A stretch of 64,000 bases of DNA, from positions 1,860,001-1,924,000 of the forward strand of contig NC_014506.1 in assembly GCF_000147355.1 (NCBI RefSeq). Reading direction: 5' to 3'. The notes under the pieces are model-generated. The model did not search any database. It was not told the origin of the DNA and worked only from the letters and a program-made list of their open reading frames with translations. The DNA is from Sulfurimonas autotrophica DSM 16294. GTDB lineage: Bacteria; Campylobacterota; Campylobacteria; Campylobacterales; Sulfurimonadaceae. Position numbers and translations under genes: made by a program. Positions 1 to 7,859 of this stretch are shown piece by piece; within the stretch, counting starts at the first letter, position 1; the number at the start of each line of letters is the position of its first letter.

Positions 1-697
1 ATCACTGCATTTTAGCCTTTTTATCAATGACCTGGTTGACGGTGGACTTAGAAACCTTATTGTAGGGCAGCTTATACTTGCATTTTTAGCCGGTGCTATC
101 GGTATACCTCTTGGAATGCTTGCAGGAATTTATATTAGAGAATACGGCAGAGGAAAATATGCGGAGTTTATCAGAGATTTAAGTGATATTATGATGTCTG
201 CACCGTCTATTGTTATCGGTGCTTTTGTATATGCCATAGCCGTTGCACCTTTTGGCGGAGCAAACGGTTTTGCCGGGATATTGGCACTTTCTATTATGAT
301 GATACCTATCATCATCAACACAACAGACTCAATGCTTTCCCTTGTTCCAAAAGAGCTTCGCGAAGCCGGAATTGCACTCGGCGCTTCAAAATACAGAGTT
401 ATTTTGGATATTGTCATAAAAGCTGCTAAAGTCGGGATTATGACCGGAGTTTTACTTGCCTTTGCAAGAATTGCCGGAGAAACTGCACCGCTGCTCTTTA
501 CAAGTGAAACAAGTAACTACTTTAGTCTGGACTTAACACAAAGTTTTCCGTCTTTGACTGTCAGTATCTATAACCTTGCAAATGAACCTGAAGAGTCAAG
601 CCGTGATTTAGCATGGGCTGCATCATTTATACTTACTATGATGGTTTTAGTTATCAACTTAGTAGGTCGATTTATCACAAGAAACAAACATAAATAA
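1..697 (+). CDS. pstA: Phosphate ABC transporter permease PstA (5' truncated by window)
   Basis: Inner-membrane permease subunit of the PstSCAB high-affinity phosphate importer, which pairs with PstC and is driven by PstB. The frame is open from base 2 with no start in view, so the gene begins left of the window and 231 residues remain. Several hydrophobic helices are visible. The cytoplasmic coupling loop has the EAA-type pattern ([16 protein letters not shown]), the docking site for the ATPase. A later segment, [13 protein letters not shown], is typical of PstA. pstB follows after 13 bases, confirming the operon. The family assignment is secure; only the N-terminus is missing. Confidence 0.95.
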   Translation, partial: SLHFSLFINDLVDGGLRNLIVGQLILAFLAGAIGIPLGMLAGIYIREYGRGKYAEFIRDLSDIMMSAPSIVIGAFVYAIAVAPFGGANGFAGILALSIMMIPIIINTTDSMLSLVPKELREAGIALGASKYRVILDIVIKAAKVGIMTGVLLAFARIAGETAPLLFTSETSNYFSLDLTQSFPSLTVSIYNLANEPEESSRDLAWAASFILTMMVLVINLVGRFITRNKHK

Positions 698-710
698 GGA
701 AATAATAATT

Positions 711-1493
711 ATGCCTGTAATGAATATTAAAAAATTCTCTTTTACATACCCAGGGGTAGATGAACCCTCACTTAAAAACATAACTCTACCTATAGAAAAA
801 AACAAAATTACGGCGCTTATCGGTCCCAGTGGCTGCGGTAAATCTACACTTTTGCGTTCAATGAACCGAATCCATGACCTCTATCCGGGAAATAAATATG
901 ACGGAAAGATTGAACTGCTTGATGAAGCGAGCGGAAAATACAAAAACATTCTTGAAATAAAAAAAGAGAACGAGTTTATAAAACTGCGCCAGCAGGTCGG
1001 AATGATTTTTCAAAAACCGACACCGTTTCCTATGAGTATTTTTGACAATGTAGCATATGGGCTAAAAATTGCAGGTATTAAAAACAAAAGTGAACTCGCC
1101 GACCGCGTTGAAGCAGCACTTAAAGGCTCAGCTCTATGGAAAGAGGTGTCAGACAGACTAAATAAATCTGCTATGGGACTCTCAGGCGGGCAGCAACAAC
1201 GTTTATGTATAGCCCGTGCAGTTGCAGTAAAGCCTGAGGTACTTTTGTTTGATGAGCCGACCTCTGCTCTTGATCCGATTTCAACTGGTGCGATTGAAGA
1301 ACTGATAGTCGAGCTCAAAAAAGATGTCAGTATTGCCATAGTTACACATAACATGCAGCAAGCTTCTCGAATAAGTGATTATACTGCTTTTATGTATCTT
1401 GGAGATTTAATAGAGTTTGATAAAACTGAAAATATCTTTTTAAATCCGAAAGAAAAAAGAACCGAAGACTACATTACAGGTAGATTTGGATAG
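711..1493 (+). CDS. pstB: Phosphate ABC transporter ATP-binding protein PstB
   Basis: Cytoplasmic ATPase that powers phosphate import through PstA/PstC. The 260 residues match the usual PstB length. Walker A is GPSGCGKST (residues 38-46), the Q-loop lies in IFQKPTPFP near 99-107, the ABC signature LSGGQ is at 157-161, and Walker B plus D-loop [13 protein letters not shown] follow at 177-189. The switch histidine is in [16 protein letters not shown] lies upstream of the ATG at 711. The gene sits between pstA and a phoU-like gene, as in most pst operons, which are commonly induced by phosphate starvation. No Pho box can be seen because the promoter is outside the window. Confidence 0.97.
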   Translation: MPVMNIKKFSFTYPGVDEPSLKNITLPIEKNKITALIGPSGCGKSTLLRSMNRIHDLYPGNKYDGKIELLDEASGKYKNILEIKKENEFIKLRQQVGMIFQKPTPFPMSIFDNVAYGLKIAGIKNKSELADRVEAALKGSALWKEVSDRLNKSAMGLSGGQQQRLCIARAVAVKPEVLLFDEPTSALDPISTGAIEELIVELKKDVSIAIVTHNMQQASRISDYTAFMYLGDLIEFDKTENIFLNPKEKRTEDYITGRFG

Positions 1494-1520
1494 ATTATAA
1501 AAAATTAAGGAGCCGGACAA

Positions 1521-2180
1521 ATGTTACCGACATTTAAAACAAACCTAGACGACATAAGAGAAAAAATTACAAATATTGGAGAGAGTCTTGTAACTGCCAA
1601 TACACTCATTCTTCAAGCACTGCAAGGTTGTGATGAAGCAAAGTTCAATGAAGCAAGAAACAGTATTAAAAACATTACATCCAAAACAGATGAAATTGAC
1701 AATGCCATTATTAAAGTGCTTGCACTTTTTACACCTGAAGCAAAAGATTTGAGGCAGGTTGTTGCTTACTTCAAAATCACCAATGAACTCGCACGTGCCT
1801 GCTCAAACACAAGAAGTTTTATCCGCGGGTTTACTGATGTCTGCAAAGAACTTGACGTAAAAGAGATTAATGAGTACGCAATACTTATGCAGACCTCAAC
1901 CGTAAAAGCTATTCAAACAACCGTTAAAATGATAAACATTGATGACACGGATGAACTCCAAGAGATGTATGAAGAGGTACTTATAGAAGAGAATAAAGCT
2001 GATGACCTGTATGAAATGATAGAAAGAAAGCTCGTTGAGCAGGCAGAAAGCTCCAATACATTTGAAAAATATCATAAAATGCTCAGAGCGCTTCGTAAAA
2101 GTGAAAAAATAGCCAGCCGTGCAATCAGTGTTGCAAACCTACTTGTTTATATAAAAATCGGTGGAAATATCCACAACTAA
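1521..2180 (+). CDS. phoU: PhoU-like phosphate transport regulator
   Basis: 219-residue all-helical protein with the duplicated PhoU three-helix-bundle pattern. Acidic-rich repeats that fit metal-binding helices are visible (DEIDNAIIKVLALFTPEAKDL near 50-75, then EEVLIEENKADDLYEMIE near 150). PhoU links PstB activity to the sensor kinase and limits phosphate uptake when phosphate is plentiful. The start at 1521 follows a clear AAGGAG. The stop codon at 2178-2180 directly abuts the ATG of the downstream kinase, so the two are probably translationally coupled. The placement after pstB and before a PhoR-like kinase supports the assignment more than any single motif. Confidence 0.88.
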   Translation: MLPTFKTNLDDIREKITNIGESLVTANTLILQALQGCDEAKFNEARNSIKNITSKTDEIDNAIIKVLALFTPEAKDLRQVVAYFKITNELARACSNTRSFIRGFTDVCKELDVKEINEYAILMQTSTVKAIQTTVKMINIDDTDELQEMYEEVLIEENKADDLYEMIERKLVEQAESSNTFEKYHKMLRALRKSEKIASRAISVANLLVYIKIGGNIHN

Positions 2181-3560
2181 ATGAAAAAATTTCACCAGAT
2201 AGTACTAGAAAAGTTCTTAGCACTTTTTTTAGCACTCTTTTTGATAGTGGGTGCTATAGTTTACTATTGGGTATATGAGTTTTATCTCAACTCTTCAAGA
2301 GAAGCACTTATTCAAGACACCGAACTTGTCTCTTTCTCAATCAACAAAAATACAAACCTTGATGAACTTGCAAAAAAAGTAAAAAAACAACTGCATTTAC
2401 GCTTAACCATTATAGATGAAGACGGAAACATCTTAGCAGAATCCGACAAAGACAAGCATACAATGGACAACCATAAATACAGAACGGAAATCATGCAGGC
2501 TAATAAAGAAAAATACGGCTACATAATACGTCACTCGCACACTGTTGGCAAAGATCTGCAGTATGTAGCAAGAAAGTACACAATAGATGGTAAGATCATC
2601 TACGTACGTCTTGCACGTGAAGCCAAAGGGATACGTGCTGAAATTATAAACCTTGGGTTAAAAATTGCGTTGGTTTTACTCCTATTTTTCATTACAGTAC
2701 TCTACATGTCTTATAAAATAAACGTACAAATTCAGCACGAAACAAAAAGGATAGTCGATTTTTTAAAATCTTTGACAAAAAAGAAAAAAAATACCTACAT
2801 AAAGTCTGATTTTTCTCAAGAATTTTCTCATATAACAAACCTGCTTACAAAAGTTTCACAAATACTTGTAAAAAAAGAAAAACAAAAAACAAAATATACC
2901 CAAAAACTTCAAAAGCTCAATGAACAAAAAGATGACATTATTTCTGCAATATCTCATGAGTTTAAAAACCCTATCGCTGTTGTAAACGGCTACTCACAAA
3001 CACTGCTTGATGATGAAAATATAAACCCAAGCATACGGAAAAAATTTCTTACAAAAATTTATACAAACGGTGCAAAGCTCAGTGAGCTTATAGATACGCT
3101 AAGGCTCTCTATAAAGCTCGACGGCGGGCATCAAGCTCTTAATACACGAGAAGTAAACTTATATAACTTAGTGCTAGAGTGTGCTCAAAACCTGGGACTA
3201 CACTACAGAAACCGAAAAGTCATTATCAATGGAGATAAAGAGCTTAAAATAAACGTTGATCCGACACTTTTTAGTATTGTTATTACAAACTTAATAGAAA
3301 ATGCTTTTAAATATTCAGAAGATGAAGTCGTAGTAAACATAAACAAAAATTCACTTGAAGTTGTAGATACAGGTATAGGAATCAGCGAAAAAGATTTACA
3401 AAACATTACAAGTAAGTTTTACAGGGTACACAATAACCGATGGAATAATTCACTCGGTCTGGGACTTTTCCTTGTCAACAATATAATCAACTTGCACAAC
3501 TTTAAACTTATCATTAAAAGTAAAATTAATAAAGGTTCAAACTTCATTATAGAATTTTAA
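2181..3560 (+). CDS. PhoR/PhosS-like sensor histidine kinase
   Basis: Membrane sensor kinase of 459 residues. TM1 spans about 11-33, a periplasmic stretch of about 120 residues follows, TM2 spans about 157-178, then a lysine-rich linker. The HisKA box ISAISHEFKNP puts the phosphorylated histidine at 259. The ATPase domain shows an N-box NLIENAFKYS (370-379), G1 DTGIG (396-400) and G2 GLGLF (426-430). It starts on the base after the phoU-like stop. The position suggests it senses phosphate status, like PhoR, or PhosS of Campylobacter jejuni, but no response regulator lies next to it in this window. It converges on the next gene with a 4-base overlap. The phosphate role is inferred from context. 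Confidence 0.85.
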   Translation: MKKFHQIVLEKFLALFLALFLIVGAIVYYWVYEFYLNSSREALIQDTELVSFSINKNTNLDELAKKVKKQLHLRLTIIDEDGNILAESDKDKHTMDNHKYRTEIMQANKEKYGYIIRHSHTVGKDLQYVARKYTIDGKIIYVRLAREAKGIRAEIINLGLKIALVLLLFFITVLYMSYKINVQIQHETKRIVDFLKSLTKKKKNTYIKSDFSQEFSHITNLLTKVSQILVKKEKQKTKYTQKLQKLNEQKDDIISAISHEFKNPIAVVNGYSQTLLDDENINPSIRKKFLTKIYTNGAKLSELIDTLRLSIKLDGGHQALNTREVNLYNLVLECAQNLGLHYRNRKVIINGDKELKINVDPTLFSIVITNLIENAFKYSEDEVVVNINKNSLEVVDTGIGISEKDLQNITSKFYRVHNNRWNNSLGLGLFLVNNIINLHNFKLIIKSKINKGSNFIIEF

Positions 3561-5743
3561 ACACTCTTCTTAAAATCTATAATAAACTCAGCACCCTCTT
3601 TAGTATTACTTACATGTAAACGTCCACCCATATTCTGCTCAATAATTATCTTAGACATATATAACCCGACGCCTGTACCCATTCCTTGCTCTTTTGTTGT
3701 AAAATAAGGCTCAAATATTCTTGATATAATATCTTGGGGTATTCCACCTGCATTGTCACTAATGATTATCTGTTTCTCTTTTAATTCAATATCTATTTTT
3801 CCATACTCTCTATGATTTTGAACAATGGCATCTTTTGCATTAGATATGATGTTGAGAATAACCTGTTGAAATTCACTCCCAACCCCATTAAGCATAAAGT
3901 CCTCTCCCTGTAATGAGGTTTGTATATTGTGGCTTGTGAGCTGTGCATTCACTAGTGAAAGAGTATTTTCAATGCTTTGTTTTATGGAAAATTCATGTTT
4001 GATTTTATCAACTCTGAAAAAGTTTCTAAAATCATCTATAGTTTTACTCATAAAGTTGATTGTCTGCGTTTGTTTAGCTATAAAATCATCAATAAACTGC
4101 TCATCTATCAACCCCTCTTCATAATCATCATCCAGGTTTTGAATATTAATATTAAGTGAATTAAGCGGCTGTCTCCACTGATGGGCTATTGCACCGACCA
4201 TCTCCCCCATAGCAGCCAATTTTGCCTGTTCTTGAAGCATTTTATCTTTTTGAAGTATTTCATTTGTACGTTTGTCTATCTCTTGTTTAAGATTTTCATT
4301 CAATTTTTGGAGTTCAATTTCCAGCTTTTTTCTTTTACTGATGTCTATCAAATAGCCTAAAAAATGGGTTACATCTCCTTCTTTATCGCGTATAAAAAGT
4401 GTTGTTTGCTCTACCCATTTCTTTGTTTTATTTTTTGTAAATATCTGATAGGGTTTATGTTTTAAAATATCCAAATTCTTTTCAAAAGCTTCTGCGAGCT
4501 CATGAAGTGCATTTTTTAAATCTTCTTCATCAATCAAATCAGAATATTCAATTTTACCACTTAGAAATTCTTTTTTAAAATACCCTGTTAATGATGAAAC
4601 ATTATTTGACACATACTCTACACTCCAATTGATATCATTTCTCCATCTAAAAAGAGCAATATCGCCTTTGTCAAAAAGTTCCAATAATTTTTGTTGTTCC
4701 TGCGCTGTTTCTTTTAAAACTTTTTTACTTATAAACTGCAGATAAAAAAGATAAACAAGTAAAAACAGCCCTATAAATAAAACACCCGTTATAAGTTTCG
4801 AGTTATATAAAATTGATGTAATATTATAATTGTCCGTATAAGAGACAAGATATGCAGCCGTTTTTTTAGACTTCACATCTTTAATAGGCAGAAATGAAAC
4901 GACTTTAACGCTTTTTCCGAGTTGCTGATACAAAGAAAAACTCTCACATCTGTTCATATGCTTTTCTATGTATGCTTTATGTTTTTGAATAATATTTTTT
5001 TGTAAATATTTCAAATATCTCGGCTGTACGGATTCCATTTGTAAAAGCATATAATTATCGGACTCTATGCTGGTTTTATACTGCAATGAGGATTCACTGC
5101 GTTTATAACGTTTCGCATCAAAAACATGCCTGTTTACCAAAAAATGCGTGTAGAGTTTATTAACTTTTGTGAGTGTACTCTGGACAGATTCCGATGAAAA
5201 AGATATTTCATAAGCACAAATATATTTCCCCTCTTGAAACAGAGGAAAAACATTACGAAAACCATGCACAACCCGTCCCTGCTCAAATCCTGAAATCGGC
5301 TTATGCATTTTATTTACATACTCAAATGTATAACGTACTCCTGTTAAATCATCTCCATATTTATCCGGTTTATGCAGTCTTAAAAAAGAGACATTATTGG
5401 ACAGTACAAACTGCACCTGTAAAATACCGCGTTTTCTTATCTCACGGTATTGGCGGTCCAAATATTTATATAACTCTTGTCTGAGTAGATTTTTTTTCGC
5501 CTCATTTACATTAACGGCCTGGCTTAATAGAGTTAAAACTTTTTCATCATTTGATATAAATGCGTTAATCGATTCTGCATCCAACTTGTCAGTTTCATTA
5601 ACTATGTCAAAATTTGTCTTTAATTGGTTTAGAACTGACGAGAGCTCTCGATTTATCAAGCGGTTTTTGTTGAATTCATTAAAATACTCAGCAGCTATAA
5701 ACAGCACAATAAATAAAAGTAAAAATTTTATTTTTTGATTCAT
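3557..5743 (-). CDS. Cache-PAS sensor histidine kinase
   Basis: 728-residue membrane sensor. TM1 lies at about 7-22. A large periplasmic region of about 290 residues resembles double-Cache ligand sensors (segments such as FVLSNNVSFLRLHKPDKYGD). TM2 is near 318-338. A PAS/PAC pair follows (SVEYVSNNVSSLTGYFKKEF), then a coiled coil. The kinase core has the HQWRQP phosphoacceptor box common in Campylobacterota, the N-box NIISNAKDA and the glycine box GMGTGVGLYMSK. The ATG overlaps the stop of the receiver-GGDEF gene by 4 bases, so the two probably form a signalling pair that controls cyclic-di-GMP. The ligand is unknown. Confidence 0.88.
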   Translation of the reverse strand: MNQKIKFLLLFIVLFIAAEYFNEFNKNRLINRELSSVLNQLKTNFDIVNETDKLDAESINAFISNDEKVLTLLSQAVNVNEAKKNLLRQELYKYLDRQYREIRKRGILQVQFVLSNNVSFLRLHKPDKYGDDLTGVRYTFEYVNKMHKPISGFEQGRVVHGFRNVFPLFQEGKYICAYEISFSSESVQSTLTKVNKLYTHFLVNRHVFDAKRYKRSESSLQYKTSIESDNYMLLQMESVQPRYLKYLQKNIIQKHKAYIEKHMNRCESFSLYQQLGKSVKVVSFLPIKDVKSKKTAAYLVSYTDNYNITSILYNSKLITGVLFIGLFLLVYLFYLQFISKKVLKETAQEQQKLLELFDKGDIALFRWRNDINWSVEYVSNNVSSLTGYFKKEFLSGKIEYSDLIDEEDLKNALHELAEAFEKNLDILKHKPYQIFTKNKTKKWVEQTTLFIRDKEGDVTHFLGYLIDISKRKKLEIELQKLNENLKQEIDKRTNEILQKDKMLQEQAKLAAMGEMVGAIAHQWRQPLNSLNINIQNLDDDYEEGLIDEQFIDDFIAKQTQTINFMSKTIDDFRNFFRVDKIKHEFSIKQSIENTLSLVNAQLTSHNIQTSLQGEDFMLNGVGSEFQQVILNIISNAKDAIVQNHREYGKIDIELKEKQIIISDNAGGIPQDIISRIFEPYFTTKEQGMGTGVGLYMSKIIIEQNMGGRLHVSNTKEGAEFIIDFKKSV

Positions 5744-7023
5744 TCTTTGCCAATTACCTTATTTCTTCCGTTTGCTTTTGCTTCATATAATGCTTCGTCG
5801 GCTCTTTGCAGCATAGAATCTAATGTATCGCCCTCTTTATAAGAAGTAACCCCAAAACTTAGCGTAATTTTTCCATACTCTTTATAATTAAGACCCTCAA
5901 CCAATTTTCTGCATTTTTCAAGAAGTACCAGTGCATCATCAAAAGAAGTTTGGGAAAAGAGCATAACAAACTCTTCCCCTCCCCATCTTGCCAGTGTATC
6001 GCTACTACGAGTACAAGAAGTCAGTGAATTTGCAACAAGTTTTAAAACTTCATCACCAATTAAATGCCCATAAGTATCATTAAAAAATTTAAAATGGTCA
6101 ATATCTGCTATAGCCAAAGACAAATCATAACCATATCTCTTTACCTGAGAAAGTTCATACTCAAACACTTCTTCAAATTTATTTCTGTTGTAAAGACCCG
6201 TAAGCATGTCGTGATTTGCTTTTTTTGTTATCTCTTCTCGTTGCTTTTCTATCTCTGTGACATCTGTAAAATTCATTAAAAACTGAGTTTCATTAATCTG
6301 CGATATATTGATTAAAAATGACTTTTGCTCATTTTCACTATTTTGAATGATAGTAATTCTTTGTGTCTCATCTAAAAAATTTATAAAATCATATAAACTT
6401 TTTCCCTCATGCAAATAAGATTTGATATTCTTCGTATTTATACTATCTTCATTATTTTCAAAAATATTAATTATTGAGGCATATTTTTCATTAAATTCAT
6501 CAGCATCTGCAACCCCAAAGTACTTTAAAAAAGATTTTGATGCAAAACTGACATGTTGTGTGCTTGCAATAACAGATATGCTGTTTTCTGAATCTATAAT
6601 ATATTGCAGAACTTCTCTTTGTTCTTCATATTCTCTTTCAATTATAATACTTTTAGCAAGTTTTTTTATTAAAGCAGTCAATGCTTTTTTTTGCACCGGT
6701 TTAAGCAAATATCCCTCAACCTGCAGTTCTATCGCTTCAAGAAGATAAGCACTTTCACTATGGGCTGTTGTAAATATAACTTTCACTTCAAGATTGATTT
6801 CTTTAATAGCCCGTACCATCTCCAGCCCATTCATTTTTGGCATATTAATATCACTTACTATAATATCAGGATGATATTTTTTAAACAATTCCAATCCGAC
6901 AATGCCGTTATGGGCTGTATATAATTCCGCACTAATACGCTTTAAAGCACGAGAATAGCCTTCACGGACGTCATCTTCATCTTCTACATACAGAATTGTT
7001 ATTTTTTTTGCATATTCATGCAT
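5740..7023 (-). CDS. Response regulator with GGDEF diguanylate cyclase output
   Basis: 427-residue two-component output protein. The receiver domain (about 7-125) has acidic VEDEDD near 13-18, phosphoacceptor D58 in IIVSDINMPKMNG, a Thr/Ala switch region and a conserved Lys in LLKPVQ. A middle segment of about 130 residues looks PAS-like. The GGDEF domain ends the protein with active site GGEEF (348-352). An RxxD inhibitory site (RSSD, 339-342) sits exactly five residues before it, so product inhibition by c-di-GMP is expected. The gene lies upstream of, and overlaps by 4 bases, the Cache-PAS kinase, its likely partner. It is probably an active cyclase, since the GGEEF form is catalytically competent in this family. 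Confidence 0.92.
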   Translation of the reverse strand: MHEYAKKITILYVEDEDDVREGYSRALKRISAELYTAHNGIVGLELFKKYHPDIIVSDINMPKMNGLEMVRAIKEINLEVKVIFTTAHSESAYLLEAIELQVEGYLLKPVQKKALTALIKKLAKSIIIEREYEEQREVLQYIIDSENSISVIASTQHVSFASKSFLKYFGVADADEFNEKYASIINIFENNEDSINTKNIKSYLHEGKSLYDFINFLDETQRITIIQNSENEQKSFLINISQINETQFLMNFTDVTEIEKQREEITKKANHDMLTGLYNRNKFEEVFEYELSQVKRYGYDLSLAIADIDHFKFFNDTYGHLIGDEVLKLVANSLTSCTRSSDTLARWGGEEFVMLFSQTSFDDALVLLEKCRKLVEGLNYKEYGKITLSFGVTSYKEGDTLDSMLQRADEALYEAKANGRNKVIGKE

Positions 7024-7090
7024 AAAAGTCCCTTGGATATTTTTTTATTTAGTAAGTATACACGATTATAATAAATTTTAGTTTGAAAGA

Positions 7091-7116
7091 AAACTAAAGC
7101 CAAACAGCTTTAGTTT
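7091..7116 (-). terminator. Hairpin after the H1-like gene
   Basis: Perfect 10-base inverted repeat AAACTAAAGC (7091-7100) and GCTTTAGTTT (7107-7116) with a 6-base loop, 17 bases past the stop of the minus-strand basic-protein gene. On the minus strand it is followed by a T-rich run broken by C, so it may be a weak Rho-independent terminator. It lies upstream of the receiver-GGDEF gene. Confidence 0.55.
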
Positions 7117-7132
7117 GGAAAAAGAGAGAAAT

Positions 7133-7393
7133 TTATTTCTTTTTTGCCGATTTTTTAGCAACAGCAGGTTTTGCAACTTTTTTAACTACTTTTTTAACTA
7201 CTTTTTTAACTACTTTTTTTGCAACTTTTTTTACTGCTTTTTTTGCAGTCGGTTTTCTTTTAGTAGCAACTTTAACTACTTTTTTTGTTACTTTCTTTGC
7301 CGATTTTTTAGGAACTGCTTTTTTTGCTACAGCTTTTTTTACTGCTTTTTTAGCAATAGACTTAACAACTTTTTTCTTTAATACTTTTGCCAT
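7133..7393 (-). CDS. Histone H1-like lysine/alanine-rich basic protein
   Basis: 86-residue protein built almost wholly of Lys, Ala and Val in KKVVKKV/KKAVKKA-type repeats, with isolated Pro/Ser (for example AVPKKSAKKVTKK). This resembles the C-terminal tail of histone H1 and bacterial AlgP/HctB-like DNA compaction proteins. There is no folded domain, signal peptide or membrane segment. The start is firm: AAGGAG lies 6 bases upstream of ATG. The low-complexity sequence gives open frames on the opposite strand that are not genes. It is likely a nucleoid-associated protein that binds DNA or polyphosphate through charge; that function is inferred from composition only. It diverges from a small helical protein across an AT-rich spacer. 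Confidence 0.8.
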   Translation of the reverse strand: MAKVLKKKVVKSIAKKAVKKAVAKKAVPKKSAKKVTKKVVKVATKRKPTAKKAVKKVAKKVVKKVVKKVVKKVAKPAVAKKSAKKK

Positions 7394-7542
7394 GTGTGGC
7401 TCCTTTTGCTTATTATTTCATTACTAATAGTAATAAATTATATCTATTATATATATTTTAATATAGTTTGTCAATAAAATATAGATATAAGTTATAAATA
7501 ACTATAATATCTTTACAAAAAAAAACCACAGTAAGAGTAAAA
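7394..7542. promoter_or_regulatory. AT-rich divergent promoter region
   Basis: 149-base spacer between the H1-like gene (minus) and the small HTH-like gene (plus), almost wholly A/T. On the plus strand TTGTCA (near 7470) and TATAAA/TATAAT-like hexamers further down could serve as -35 and -10. Short inverted repeats around ATAGATAT/ATATCT are present. No terminator or RNA gene was seen. Confidence 0.4.
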
Positions 7543-7815
7543 ATGACATTTATAGAATTTAAAAAACTTCTTTTAGATGCAGAAATAAGCCTGCCAAAAT
7601 TCAGCAAGCTCATCAAAGTGAGTGAAAAAAATATTCAATCTTATAAAAAAAAGGGAGAAGTGCCTAACACTATTGCAGTGATAGCCAAATGCTTTGCTAC
7701 CATGCATGATAAGGGCATAGATTATAAATACAAAATAGAAACGCTAGAACTGCAGGCAAAAACAAAAAAAGGAGCAGGTTTTGCAAAAACAAAAAAGGAT
7801 GTAACCTCCTCGTAA
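7543..7815 (+). CDS. Small XRE/HTH-like protein
   Basis: 90-residue basic protein. The first about 60 residues read as a helix-turn-helix of the lambda-repressor type. EISLPKFSKLIKVSEKNIQ gives the two-helix unit, SYKKKGEVPNTIAVIAKCF the following helices. The tail (about 70-90) is Lys/Thr/Gly-rich and probably disordered. It starts at 7543 with a weak AAGAG upstream. It is divergent from the H1-like gene, so it may be a local regulator or another nucleoid protein. I do not recognise a specific family; the HTH call rests on pattern only. Confidence 0.65.
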   Translation: MTFIEFKKLLLDAEISLPKFSKLIKVSEKNIQSYKKKGEVPNTIAVIAKCFATMHDKGIDYKYKIETLELQAKTKKGAGFAKTKKDVTSS

Positions 7816-7859
7816 TCTCTGTTTAATATAATTTTTCAACGCAATACAAAAGAGTATAT

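Noticed and set aside
7115-7381. Open frame antisense to the H1-like gene, Phe/Cys-rich
   Set aside because: It is the mirror of the Lys/Ala codon repeats; the minus-strand gene has the ribosome site.
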